A stretch of 64,000 nt of DNA from Ilyonectria destructans (Eukaryota; Ascomycota; Sordariomycetes; Hypocreales; Nectriaceae): NCBI GenBank assembly GCA_020740775.1, contig JAHEWK010000022.1, positions 434,001 to 498,000 of the forward strand, in the 5' to 3' direction. Shown here piece by piece: positions 54,601-64,000 of the stretch. The notes under the pieces were generated by a model that did not search any database, had not been told where the DNA came from, and saw only the letters and a list, made by a program, of their open reading frames with translations. The translations under genes were made by a program, and so were the position numbers. Numbering within the stretch: position 1 is the stretch's first letter; the number at the start of each line of letters is the position of its first letter.

Positions 54601-55443
54601 CTCCTGCTGTACGGTACCACCCGTCGGAGTGGTCTCTAGTGCAGCGGCGATTCGGACGTTGATTTCCTTCCATGGTGCATTTTTGAGTAGGAGTCGTTCC
54701 TTGGCCTTCGGCACCGGAAGCGAAATGTCGAACTCCGTCTCAATGGCACGATGATCGGAGCCATGCTCTGTACCGTGTATCGCGCATTTGACAGCTGAGG
54801 TCGCTAGGTCCTCGGATGCGAGGACCAGGTCGATCGTTGATTCATGTTCTCCACCTTGCCAAGTCTTCGTGCCTCTCTGGAGCAGGCTGCTGAGAGCAAA
54901 CTCACTCATCAGACCGATGATTTGGTCTGCCTCGCCCTGTCTCTCTAGCGAGACATCCTCCCCTCCCCAGAGCTGATCGTGACGGTTGAAGTCGCCCGCA
55001 ATCACCACGTCCACCACTCTTCCTGCGTCTCGCCTCGTATCTTCAATAGTTTTACGTAGGTTGTCGCACGCCTTCCTCAGCGCCTCAACGTCAATTCCTT
55101 GAACATAGATAGAGAACACCAATATTGAGCGTTCCGGGAGTCGTATCAGTGCCGCCGTTATGTCTGGGGACTCAATCGGCACCTGCTCTGCATCCAAATC
55201 GTTCCTGATCCAAAGCATGCTTCGGATCGCCCATCTGCCTTCTCTGTACGTCGGTGGTACCATCTTCATCCACTTATGGTGTCCCATTGGAGTCGTCAAA
55301 AGACGACCCTTAATCCTCCGCGCTTGTGGTTCCTGGATGGCTAGCACTGCTGCGTTCTGAATGTCTTTGTCGTTCATCAAACTTTCATGAACTTCGCCGC
55401 GTTTTTGTACGTTGAGCTGGATCATTCGAAGCGTGCTACTCAT
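51680..55443 (-). pseudogene. LINE ORF2: AP endonuclease, reverse transcriptase, RNase H, zinc knuckle
   Basis: The start ATG (55441-55443) overlaps the ORF1 stop as ATGAGTAG. The endonuclease shows [19 protein letters not shown] and [12 protein letters not shown]. The RT shows [37 protein letters not shown] and the catalytic AFVDDFTAWV. An RNase H-like domain (VGVGGIIEIP, GELAAMAYAVRHL) and a knuckle CACGQATETVEHFLFRC follow. This order is that of the Tad1 clade. Stops are TAG at 53758-53760, TGA near 53695 and TAA at 53182-53184, the last two of the CGA-to-TGA and CAA-to-TAA type, and the frame shifts near 52005. The product is therefore inactive. Target-primed reverse transcription is the family mechanism. 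Confidence 0.9.
53758..53760 (-). other. In-frame TAG in LINE ORF2 (reverse transcriptase region)
   Basis: The stop separates NHFGACK from RSAEQALMLL, which are contiguous in RT domains of this clade. Confidence 0.8.
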
Positions 55444-56755
55444 GCGGAGAAGGGTAGAGCTTCTTGCAATTTCTGCTGAACGACTCGTGGGGACCCCCAC
55501 AGAGCACACACTTGAAGATAGTTTCATTGCATGTGCTATGGTGGTGACCTTCCTTTGCGCATTTTCCACAAACCTGGGTTTTACCACATTGAAAGGCTTT
55601 GTGGCCGACTTGCTGGCAGTTGTAACACTGATTTGGGCGAGGCCGGCGTTCGAATACTCTGGTGTATCCAGATTCTCCTCCAGCATAGAAGAAACCCTCC
55701 GAGAGGAGCCTTTTCGAGTCTGAACTCTTGCTAAGGTAAGCAACCATGGAACCGTACGCTTTGGGGATGTCTCTTTTGCTTAGCCAAACTATCTTTGCAA
55801 TCTGAGTATCATTTTCTTTCCCAAAGGCCTCGGCAGCTCCCGTACGGATGTTACCCGCTTCATCCAGCACTGCTATGCGATTAACGTTATCCACTTTAAT
55901 GGGGTAGAGCTCATCCCGTAGCACCCGGGCGCCTCGTACCAACTTGGCTCCTACCAGTCGTTTCACCATTCTGTGTTCAGTTTCATCTCTGCACACGATC
56001 CTGATCCGGTTCGGGCTCTTCCGGTCCTTGGTTACAGCCTGGCAACGCCAGCTAGACTGGCCCTGCTCAGCACGCACCTCACTCTCCACGATAGTCCGGA
56101 TGGCACTTGCTGTAATTAGCTCAGCTTCTTCCTTTTCCACCCTTGAGGTGTCGACCGTGCAATAATATGCATCGGTGAGATTTGAGGGCGATATGTTGCC
56201 AGATGGGATGTCGCCAGGTCGGGACGAGGGTGGCGATCGCATGACGTCAGCGAAAGAGATGTGCGGGGTAGCTGCCGCGCTCGCGGTGATGGCTTCAAGT
56301 TGTTCGCGAATGAGCTTCAACTCATCGCCCATCTGCTTCTTGGTGTCTTCCAATTGTTGACTCAACTCTTGGGCCGTATTTTGCTGTTCCTCAGCTGCTT
56401 CCTTCAAATCTCGAATTACCTCTTGCTGGTTGCTGATGATCCCGTTCTGCTCCTTGATGGCTTCCCTTAGCCCTTGGAACTCAGCGCGGTATTCGCCCAA
56501 TAACTCCAAGGCCTTCTGGAGCATCGCCCTTCCCTCGTTGTTGTTGCTACTGTTTCCCTTCCTTGGGTCTGTCGCATGACCGACTTCTCCTTCAATCGTC
56601 GTCGCTATCGTTGTTGCTCTCGTGGCATATCGGCTGCTTTTGTTCGGTTCTTTCGCAGTGTCCTCGAGCTTTCGCTTCATGCTTCGGAGCCTCATCGGCG
56701 TCGTCACGCGGCCGCTTGGCCCCACCAAGGTCTCGGCGTTTGCCAGAGAGGTCAT
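55436..56755 (-). CDS. LINE ORF1 (Gag-like, coiled coil and CCHC knuckles)
   Basis: The 439-residue frame is intact. A basic start leads to a coiled-coil region rich in Gln, Glu and Leu ([20 protein letters not shown]), then an esterase-free central domain, then tandem zinc knuckles: [28 protein letters not shown] and [15 protein letters not shown]. It should bind element RNA and form the ribonucleoprotein particle. The stop TAG (55436-55438) overlaps the ORF2 start. Unlike ORF2, it has no visible lesions. Confidence 0.87.
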   Translation of the reverse strand: MTSLANAETLVGPSGRVTTPMRLRSMKRKLEDTAKEPNKSSRYATRATTIATTIEGEVGHATDPRKGNSSNNNEGRAMLQKALELLGEYRAEFQGLREAIKEQNGIISNQQEVIRDLKEAAEEQQNTAQELSQQLEDTKKQMGDELKLIREQLEAITASAAATPHISFADVMRSPPSSRPGDIPSGNISPSNLTDAYYCTVDTSRVEKEEAELITASAIRTIVESEVRAEQGQSSWRCQAVTKDRKSPNRIRIVCRDETEHRMVKRLVGAKLVRGARVLRDELYPIKVDNVNRIAVLDEAGNIRTGAAEAFGKENDTQIAKIVWLSKRDIPKAYGSMVAYLSKSSDSKRLLSEGFFYAGGESGYTRVFERRPRPNQCYNCQQVGHKAFQCGKTQVCGKCAKEGHHHSTCNETIFKCVLCGGPHESFSRNCKKLYPSPHE

Positions 56756-56900
56756 GATGAAAGCCAGCCCACCACCTTACCACTCTTCCAATTCAGGAAA
56801 TAATAAAGATTTCAAGATAGATCGATAGTAATCGTTTTCTCCTCCCTGTGCAATACAGTTTTTCCTAATCTCTGATCCACTACATTCGGACCTGAAAGTC

Positions 56901-57001
56901 AAAAATTTGAAGCTTCTCTTTGATAGAGCGTGTCATCCTTAGTGCAGGGGCCATGCTAATCTTCTCTGTATTGTTTCAAAATTTGACCTGTCCCTAGGGA
57001 C
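56901..57001 (-). ncRNA. U6 spliceosomal snRNA sequence, full length, at the LINE 5' end
   Basis: On the minus strand the 101 bases start GTCCCTAGGGACAGGTCAAA (a 5' stem GTCCC/GGGAC). They contain GAAACAATACAGAGAAG with the ACAGAGA box, the invariant AGATTAGCATGGCCCCTGC with the catalytic AGC triad, then AAGGATGACACGC, and end in a T5 tract, the usual RNA polymerase III terminator. Conservation is high enough for a functional gene. However, the target duplication lies directly upstream of base 1, leaving no native promoter, so it is best read as a retrotransposed copy joined to the LINE by template switching. Confidence 0.92.
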
Positions 57002-57012
57002 TCCATGATACA
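57002..57012. repeat. Target-site duplication of the U6-LINE unit, right copy (TCCATGATACA)
   Basis: It matches 51341-51351 exactly. Confidence 0.85.
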
Positions 57013-57435
57013 ACTAAATGCGAAACCGGCTTCATTTTTTGCACGAACACTTATGAATTAAAGCACAGACCATGCCGCCAAGGACACTTGTATATACATT
57101 TCATAGGCCAGAATTGGCCTAAATCCTCGCTTATTTCTATGGAGTGTCAGCTTCTGAAAAGTCCCATGAAGTACTTAAAAAAAAATCCAAACTCCAGCCA
57201 ATAATGGGGCGGCTAATAGGCGGACGGGTACCCGTCCCTCTAAAATTGGACGGGCCTGTCCCAATTACTGGATTCGGTATCGGCTCCTCCGTCATCGGAC
57301 CTTCCATCTCCTCGTGTTCAAAGTATGTGACTCGACTCATATCCAGTGTGCATGTCTGCAAATTCAAATATAAACGTCCAAAATTTATGAGGCTTTAGGC
57401 CCCTTGAATTGTGAGCGTATCAAAATTTCACTCCG
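57013..57435. other. Intergenic, upstream of the MULE
   Basis: No gene recognised. GGACGGGTACCCGTCC (57222-57237) is a perfect palindrome of unknown role that may belong to the MULE end. Confidence 0.4.
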
Positions 57436-59431
57436 ATGGATTCGACACAAAGACGATTACCGGCTTCGTTCGCCAACGACTGCCTCCCACCTGAGGGCGA
57501 ATATGAATCATGGGATGCCTTATTCCAAGCGATCAACGCTTGGGCAGCGACAAGGGGCTACGCATTCATAACTGGAAGGTCAACCAAAGAGAAAACCGAC
57601 AGGCAAACGATTACATATATGTGCGATCGTCGCCGCAACCATCCCATTGTTTCAAGAGAGCGTCGACGGAAAACAACGACTCGACAACTGGTTGCGAATT
57701 CTCGGTATTAGGGAAGGAGTCTCGAGACAAGAGTACCTGGATTCTATGGCATCGTTCTGACAACCGGTTCTCACGGCATAACCATAAACCAAGTCAAGAC
57801 ACGACCGCCCACCCGATACTTCGAACACTCTCCAAAGAGAATCTATCCCAGTTGACAAGCCTTGCAAATGCCGGTATCGCCCCAAAAGAAATCAGAACGT
57901 ATATGCGCCAAAATACAGACACGATTGCAACACAGCAAGATATCTATAATCGTATTGCAGACGTCAGACGAGAAGTTTGCCAAGGACAAAACAGCATCAA
58001 TGCACTTGCCGATCAATTATTCAAAGAAGGATTCTGGAGCCAGTTCCAAATTGGTCCGGACGGTCGAGTCAAAGCTGTTCTATTCGCTCACCCTGATTCG
58101 GTGGCATACCTCCAATCCTACCCAGATGTCCTCATACTAGACTGCACTTACAAAACGAATAAGTACAGAATGCCGCTTCTGGATTTGATCGGGGTTGACT
58201 CTTGTCAACGATCTTTTTGTGTTGCATTCGCTTTCTTGAGCGGCGAATGCGAACAGGATTATTATTGGGCTTGAGACCGGTTCAGATCACTGTGTGAAAG
58301 TCGCAAGATCAGGCATCCTTCAGTCGTCTTGACAGGTCGCTGTGTAGCCTGCATGAACGCCGTCGCTACATGCTTTCCGTCATCCAATCCGCTTCTGTGT
58401 CTTTGGCATGCCAACAAAGCAGTTCTTCGTTACTGTCAACCCCGATTTACACGCCAGTTCCAGGAGGGTAATCAGGGCATTGAAGCCTGGAAAGAGTTCT
58501 ATAGTTATTGGCATTCGATCATCAAGTCACCAAACGAAGAGACATTCCATGAACGTGTATTGGAGTTTGAGCAAAAGTATCTTCCTGACTATAGTGAAGA
58601 AGTAAGGTATGTCAAGACGAACTGGCTTGATCAATACAAAGAGAAGCTAGTAAAGGCTTGGGTTAATGGACATCTTCACTTTGACAACGTCGTCACTTCA
58701 CGGGTCGAAGGCATTCTTAAGCGTCATCTTAAAGTATCGACGCTGGATCTATTCGAAGCTTGGAGGTCAATCAAACATGCATTGCTTAACCAACTCGCCG
58801 AGTTAAAGTCTAATCAAGCTAAACAGCATACTCGGACGCCTATTGAACTCTCAGGGGTCTTGTATAGTGCTGTACGGGGTTGGGTCTCTCATGAAGCTTT
58901 ACGAAAAGTCGAACAACAGCGGAAGCTACTGTTTAGTACAGACCCTCTTCTCTCGCCGACCTGTACAGGCTCTTTTACGCAGTCTCAAGGCCTGCCTTGT
59001 GTTCACAAATTTGAGTGTTTGTTAGCTCAGGACCAGACTCTGCAACTCGAAGACTTCCACCCATATTGGCACCTGCATCGGAAAAATTCTCCACGACCAC
59101 TCCTAGAACCTCGTCGGCGCATCGATCCAGTCATCACCACTTCGTCCTTACCGCTGTCGAGCGTTTGAAGAGAACCCAGTGGTTTCGAAGTCATCGAGAA
59201 CGTCAGAGCTACAAGAACGCCTCCTTTGTGCAGCAAATGTCATATACTGGGGCACACAAGAACTTCGAAAGATTGTCCATTGAGATATTCAGAACTAAGA
59301 GCATTACCGACTGTTCTTTCGAAGCTGCCAAAGGCTCAATTACAACATTTGCGGTGGATACCGGACCCAGTATCAGAGCAGCCGCTTCTACCTTCGATGA
59401 CATTCGAGCAGAATGGACCTTCCTCATAATC
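57436..59431 (+). pseudogene. MULE (Mutator-like) transposase, decayed
   Basis: The first 80 codons read SWDALFQAINAWAATRGYAF and end in TTTR, a FAR1-type DNA-binding start. A one-base loss near 57684 shifts the frame, after which TGCEFSVLGKESRDKSTW continues. The DDE region follows with YPDVLILDCTYKTNKYRMPL (first catalytic aspartate) and LCLWHANKAVLRYC (the conserved C/W-x-H-x-N segment). TGA at 58272-58274 and at 59166-59168 are probably former CGA codons. After the last, CSKCHILGHTRTSKDC forms a C-terminal zinc knuckle. It resembles fungal Hop-like MULEs. Terminal inverted repeats were not identified. Confidence 0.8.
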
Positions 59432-60224
59432 AAGCCTAAAGAATCTATCTTGCACTATTCCCCCATTAACAGATGCTACGGCCCACTTAGCAGCATCCTG
59501 TGCAAAAGCGCGAGTGTAGTACCGATCATATTGGGGGAATATTGAGTAATAGACCTCAACGATGTGACAATTTGGATTCAATTCAGATCGCCTTCGCAGT
59601 TGGGAAGCGCAAACTTGAATGCAATTTGATTGACCGTCAGGGGCAGACTCTACCTGGTAACTCTTCTCAAACGCCCCGAGAAGCTTAGCGCCTTCCCAGC
59701 CCCAAGCAATATGCTCGCGCCAACTACTTGCTCCCTGCTTCTAAATTCAACTCCTGATTCTTGTCTCGTCGCTTTCTTGCACCTTAATGGCCAGAAACCC
59801 AGGCGTAACCTCTCCTTCTCCCCGTCTCGGCCGCCCCTCCTCCATCCTGCAACTTTAACTTTGCTTTCTTAGCCGGCCCTGCACTTGTAGTCAACATCTG
59901 GATCCCTGCCCACAGCCCTGATGCGTTCTCCATGAATCGGAAGCCTTGGAAGGATAGCGGGTTGAGATGCCGCGCTCGGTTCCGGGCGGGATCAATCCCG
60001 AAATGCGGGGTGGATGGACCGACTGCGGAAACCGGGGTAACTTTGGGTGGTCCATCAACCAACGGGGATGGCCTCCATTGTAAGACTGTGAAAACCCAAA
60101 AAATAACGCCCATCTTACCAACCGCAATGAACCATCCACAACCAATAGATGAGCCCCCGACTCCGTGGATCACACAGCTTGTCAGGGGTATCCTAGCCAT
60201 ACTTGGTATTCTTCATAACGTATA
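59432..60224. other. Intergenic between MULE and MITE
   Basis: No gene supported. GC-rich part 59930-60060 has no domain. TA at 60223-60224 is the left flank of the MITE. Confidence 0.4.
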
Positions 60225-60648
60225 TGATAAGCGAGTGGGACAAATAAGCGAGCGTGACACCTATACTGTACAGCTAAAAGAGCAAACTTTAAATTTTCTA
60301 AAATAGGGCATTTAATTACTATATAGCTAAAAATAATTATCTAGTTTTTTAAAAAGAAAAGTTATGATATAGTATTTTTTATAGACTTTTAAAAAAATTC
60401 TATAGCTTAAAAACTTAAAAAGACTTTAAAATAACAGTGCGAATAAGGTTTTTCTTAATAGCCTTACAAATAACTTTTTTAAAAATCTATGAAAATTTAT
60501 ATTAAGTATTTATTATATAACGAAACTAATTGAAAAGTTTTAGCTACTTAGAGCAAGGTTTAAATTTTCTAGAAACTTTTAATCTTAAGGTGTAAATGCT
60601 AAGAAATTTAAACTGTCACGCTCGCTTGTTTGTCCCACTCGCTTATCA
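60225..60648. mobile_element. MITE, 424 bp, TA-flanked (Tc1/mariner type)
   Basis: The ends form terminal inverted repeats of about 35 bp with one mismatch: TGATAAGCGAGTGGGACAAA then AAGCGAGCGTGACA on the left (60225-60259), reverse-complemented on the right (60614-60648). TA lies on both outer sides (60223-60224, 60649-60650). The core (60302-60600) is extremely AT-rich with no coding potential. The TA target and long repeats indicate mobilisation by a Tc1/mariner-family transposase, none of which with this terminus is in the window. Confidence 0.9.
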
Positions 60649-61081
60649 TAGACGTTACCATCTATCTTGCCGACGCTTTTACCGACGTCCCATCTTTAAC
60701 AATTTCCAACGTTACGTGTTCTGTCCCCCGCCGTTTGCTGCATACTACCAAGAAACTTGTCGGCTTCTGCCCCAGCAACTTTCGAAAGCTCGGCACCAGC
60801 CACCGCAGACTGCATCAATCTAACCCAATGCCGGGTGTAGCACGATGTGTAATTGTATAAAGGGTCTCGGTTTCATCCCCTTCTAGTGCTAGCAAATCCA
60901 CAGCTAACTATCTTCTAATTATTTACCTGACTATCATACCAACCTGGCATTAAAGAATCATTTGTACCTCGAGTATTGCGTGCAATCCCAGTTGGATCAA
61001 CAAAGAAGGCCCGAACAACTGTTACAGGACTAAGATCGACAATCAATTCATCAAACTTGTCAATATCAGCGATCCTCCAAC
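60649..61081. other. Upstream region of the carotenoid-oxygenase gene
   Basis: No gene recognised. The region should contain the promoter for the gene at 61082. Confidence 0.4.
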
Positions 61082-62796
61082 ATGACGTCAACGACACTCA
61101 CCCACAACGGCCAGGACGACTTTTTTGGCCTTCGTTCGATGTGGTCGCAGTCTCTAAACCCTATGGAGAACGGCATCCCAGGCCGCTTTGAGGGCGAAGT
61201 GGCCAACCTTGTCGTCTTTGGTGAGATACCCAAAGAGATCAATGGTACATTCTATCGCATCATGGTCGACCCTTTCTTCCCTCTCCAGCCCGGAAACCCA
61301 CCTGTCGAGGGCGATGGCAACATTTGTGCCTTCCGCATTCACGATGGATCCGTTGATATGAAGATCAAATATGTCGAAACTGAACGCCTGAGGCTTGAGC
61401 GCAAAGAGAACAAGAGGCTCTTTGGCCTGTACCGCAACCCCTTCTCTCATCACCCTGTGAGGGAACGATCATGTGACTTTCATACTTTATGAATAGTCTC
61501 ACTTTATGAATATTGTGTAATTAGCTTAAGTCAGAGCTTTCCTTAGGAATCTCTTACTCTCCTTGTAAACAATCATTTTACCCAAGTCGCACTCGACCTC
61601 GTTCGTGCCCTTGTACCGTCACACACCCATGCGTCCGCGCAGCTATAGACTCAACGGCAAACACCAATCTCGTCTTCTGGTCTGGGAAGCTTCTAGCCCT
61701 TAAGGAAGTAGCCCAGCCATACGCGGTGCACCCAGATACCCTCGATACTCTCGAATACGACCCATTTCGGTGTCCTGGAAAGACCTTCTCTGCCCACCCC
61801 AAGGTTGACCCATTCACCGACGAGCTGGTTTGCTTCGGTTACGAAGCAAAAGGCCTCGCTACTGACGATGTCGTTCTTTACTCGTTGGATAAAAACGGGA
61901 AGAAGCACCATGAGCAGTGGATCAAAGCACCTTGGAGTGCCTTTATCCACGACTGTTGCATTACTCAGAATTTTGTGATCCTCGTCCTCTGGCCCTTCGA
62001 GGCTGACCTGGAACGGCTTAAGGCGGGTGGTCAACACTGGCAGTATAACTACAACCGCCCTGCTACCTTTGTTGTTGTGCCAAGAAGGCCAGATGATCTG
62101 CCGTCCGGCTGGGAGCCGGGAGAGAGCCGTGTCTATCATTGGAAAAATGCCGTCGTGATGCACACGGCCTCGGCTTGGGAAGACGGCAATGGGAAGCTTT
62201 ATTTTGACAGCTCCCGCGTCTTTTACAACATCTTTCCCATGTTCGGACCCCCGAATAGCCAGCAAAACATGAACAACACAAAGGCCGACTACGTCTGTTG
62301 GGAAATCGACCTCAATGAACCAAGCGGGACCCAGGTGGTAGAGCCTGAAGTCATTCTCGATCTTCCAAGCGAGCTAGCGCGAGTGGACGAAAGATTCCTG
62401 ACTCGCCCTTACGACCGGATCTTTTCTCCTGTGCTTCTTCCCAATAGGCCAAATGCCTTGCCGCCCATCGTGCCTCTGTGTCTGAACGGCTATGTCATGA
62501 TCGAAAAGCAGAGCGGTAGGAACACCTTCTTCGATCCAGGTCATCATAGCACTACTGAAGAGCCAATCTTCATTCCGAGATCGAAGAACGCTCCAGAGGG
62601 CGATGGATGGGTCATGGGAATGGTGCAGAGGATGGACATGAACCGGAGTGATTTAGTTGTGATCGATACCAATGACTTCACGAAGCCAATCGCTGTCATA
62701 CAGCTACCGTTTCGGACCAAGAACCAGGTTCACGGCAACTGGGTCGAGGCAGAAACACAGTTGAAGAGTCACAAGTCTTTAGTTAGAATGTACTAG
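61082..62796 (+). pseudogene. Carotenoid/lignostilbene oxygenase (RPE65 family), broken by a solo LTR
   Basis: The two parts, 61082-61455 and 61629-62796, would give 513 residues, normal for the family. Only the 168-bp LTR and one copy of its 5-bp duplication separate them, and the frame is restored across that gap. The four iron-binding histidines of the seven-bladed propeller are recognisable: SAHPK (61795), FIHDC (61948), MHTASA (62161) and VHGNWVE (62731). An early FGEIPKEINGTFYRI matches the family N-terminal strand. Such enzymes split carotenoid or stilbene double bonds with O2. Before the insertion this gene looks complete; with it, translation stops soon after the LTR begins. Confidence 0.87.
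61456..61623. repeat. Solo LTR 4 (168 bp) inside the carotenoid-oxygenase gene
   Basis: It begins TGTGA and ends TCACA, a 5-bp inverted repeat with the TG...CA LTR signature. CACCC flanks it at 61451-61455 and 61624-61628. The insertion lies between the HHP and CVRAAID codons of the host gene. Several TTATGAATA words inside may be promoter-like. Its family is not otherwise present in the window. Confidence 0.87.
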
Positions 62797-63201
62797 GATG
62801 ACACTAGTCAGCTAAATGCGATTTAATGCGTGTTGAGAATGGCCCTGTTATTGAGTGACCAAGTAGAACTGAACCCTAACCCCGAAAGCCTCAATGCTAT
62901 AGTTACTTACTTGGTAAATGCCGCTATCAAGTCCCGTCTTCTAGGTCGTGACCAACGCCAGCCATCGTGATTACTAGCCCAGCCGTTCCCCGCGTTTTGC
63001 GGTTCGCCCACCCCTTGTCTTCCACGTATGCAACATAAGCTTTTCGGATCGACCATGTCACGACTCGAGATGCGGAGTCATGGCAGTGAAATGTCGCTCA
63101 TCTTTCTTCATCTAAAAGCCAGAGAGGCGCAAATCAAGCCTTTCTGTTTCTGCTTACGTTGAGCCGTCCGTCACCACTGGTTCCGCAGGTTCTCCTCCAA
63201 C
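62797..63201. other. Intergenic between carotenoid oxygenase and the regulator
   Basis: Contains the 3' end of one gene and the promoter of the other. No motif was identified with confidence. Confidence 0.4.
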
Positions 63202-64000
63202 ATGAGCTGGGAGATCGGATTCGACCTCGACCTGGCGAGCTTCGCAGCCGATGCGAGCAACATGCTTCCGGAGGAGCCGCCCCCGAAACGCCGCAAAATC
63301 CAGCTCGCCTGCAACTCCTGCCGCATGCGCAAGACCCGCTGCGACGGCAGGAGACCGGTCTGCTCTCCATGTGAGAGGCGGGGCTCTGGAGATGATTGCT
63401 TGTATGAGGAGGGCACATTGCACACGTGCAAGTATGGCATCTCACCTTGGCATCTTCCCTAGAGCCCAGAGATCTTCGCTGTTGACAATTCTGGAGACAT
63501 ATACAGGCGTTGGAGAGCAGGTTGGAACAATTGGAAAGGGGGAGCCATCCCGGGCACATGCGGCTGGATGACAGTCCTGTCGCCAGCCAGCACAACAGCC
63601 ATATGGATTGGTCGAGAGGTAGGCTCCGTTGGCGACGGCTTTGCCCCGTAAGATGATGGAAGAACGAGGCTACTGACTCCTACAACAGACCCTCGGCCAA
63701 GGCCCTCACCTCCCCGCGAAGATGACAGGTTAAACAGGTCCGGCGGGCCCAATGTACCGGTACTCGTTCAATCAACAACTCACTGTCGATCCACAATCCG
63801 CATGACATCGGCTACGACGGTGCGTGACAACAAGGCAAAATCGTCAGACGCCCTAGCAACTGTCTCTACATGTATCCATGATCCCCATGTACTTTACGGC
63901 GCATCTTCAACAATCTCATTCGTCGAACGCGTACTTCTAACCAGGCTTTCTATCCATATTCCATATTCCATATGGAACGATTCTTGTATGGATTACGGAT
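63202..64000 (+). CDS. Zn2Cys6 fungal transcription factor, 5' part
   Basis: Exons 63202-63425, 63497-63618 and from 63689 are proposed, with introns of 71 nt (GTGCAAGT...TGGAG) and 70 nt (GTAGGC...AACAG) that keep one frame to the window end. Exon 1 carries the binuclear cluster [13 protein letters not shown] then [13 protein letters not shown], preceded by the basic [11 protein letters not shown]. Exon 2 holds the dimerisation coiled coil [10 protein letters not shown]. Exon 3 contains [14 protein letters not shown], a motif common before the fungal_trans middle domain. It would bind CGG-type half-sites in DNA. It may regulate the neighbouring oxygenase, which is inference from position only. 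The 3' end is beyond the window. Confidence 0.8.

Larger units (their letters stand above)
51351..57001 (-). mobile_element. Tad1-like LINE with U6 snRNA fused to its 5' end (about 5.65 kb)
   Basis: On the minus strand the unit reads U6 snRNA (101 bases), about 145 bases of 5' leader, ORF1, ORF2, a 3' UTR of about 310 bases, and a (TG)n tail. TCCATGATACA flanks the whole unit, so U6 and LINE were integrated as one cDNA. ORF1 is open, and ORF2 has three stops and one frameshift. Confidence 0.85.

Noticed and set aside
56901..57001. U6 snRNA as a resident gene that the LINE inserted beside
   Set aside because: The 11-bp duplication is outside U6 on the far side, so U6 is within the inserted unit. 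No upstream promoter element was seen either.
57144..57398. 84-codon plus-strand frame upstream of the MULE
   Set aside because: No homology or domain motif; probably chance.
61457..61628. A GT-AG intron in the carotenoid-oxygenase gene
   Set aside because: No AG acceptor near 61629 restores the conserved frame. The TGTGA/TCACA ends with CACCC duplications explain the interruption exactly.
1..64000. CRISPR arrays, bacterial operons or ribosome-binding sites
   Set aside because: Introns, snRNA, and element types show a eukaryotic genome. No regularly spaced direct repeats were seen.

Overview
The window looks like a repeat-rich, accessory or subtelomere-like piece of a filamentous ascomycete (Pezizomycotina) genome. 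The signs are short GT-AG introns of 48-94 nt, a Zn2Cys6 transcription factor, a Git3/cAMP-receptor-type GPCR, a fungal HNH_2 protein, a Tad1-like LINE, and many stop codons of the CAA/CAG/CGA to TAA/TAG/TGA type that suggest RIP-like C-to-T decay. Assignment to a genus is not possible from the sequence alone.

Layout. 1-2.7 kb: non-coding, TATTG-rich DNA with two solo copia LTRs and a LINE 3'-end relic. 3.8-10.2 kb: the main block of host-type genes: a frameshifted secreted crotonase-like gene, an intact PLP-dependent cysteine-synthase-like gene and a GPCR, with pogo and LINE fragments between them. 10.6-14.3 kb: decayed Helitron helicase, a MYND fragment and the N-terminal part of a FAR1/MULE transposase. 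14.3-38.0 kb: the most unusual part, five modules of one protein family. It combines a tyrosine-recombinase-like catalytic domain (R-x-x-E, K, [Y/W/*]-R-Q and H-x8-Y), OrsD/DUF3505-like zinc-finger segments and, in the last module, a RecQ-type helicase. Module 1 is interrupted by a hAT transposon (perfect 8-bp target duplication), which is interrupted by a complete copia element with identical LTRs and a 5-bp target duplication. Module 2 is a single intact 1231-codon reading frame.

38-47.4 kb: a solo LTR, an AT-hook ORF relic, an HNH nuclease gene, a Crypton (tyrosine recombinase plus GCR1_C) and a truncated rve-type integrase gene. 47.4-57.0 kb: a second hAT, a Helitron scrap and a nearly full-length Tad1-like LINE on the minus strand. 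The LINE carries a full-length U6 snRNA sequence at its 5' end, and an 11-bp target duplication encloses both, so U6 and LINE were inserted together. 57.4-60.6 kb: a decayed MULE and a 424-bp TA-flanked MITE. 61.0-64.0 kb: a carotenoid-oxygenase gene broken by a 168-bp solo LTR, then a Zn2Cys6 regulator running off the right edge.

Functionally, few genes here cooperate. The window is a record of nested insertions into a small set of metabolic and regulatory genes. The copia element shows unusual recoding features: gag and pol share one frame, separated by a UGA-CUAG readthrough-type context and a hairpin, and the primer-binding site matches the anticodon arm of tRNA-Lys(CUU). All family calls were made by eye from motifs. 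No database search was possible.
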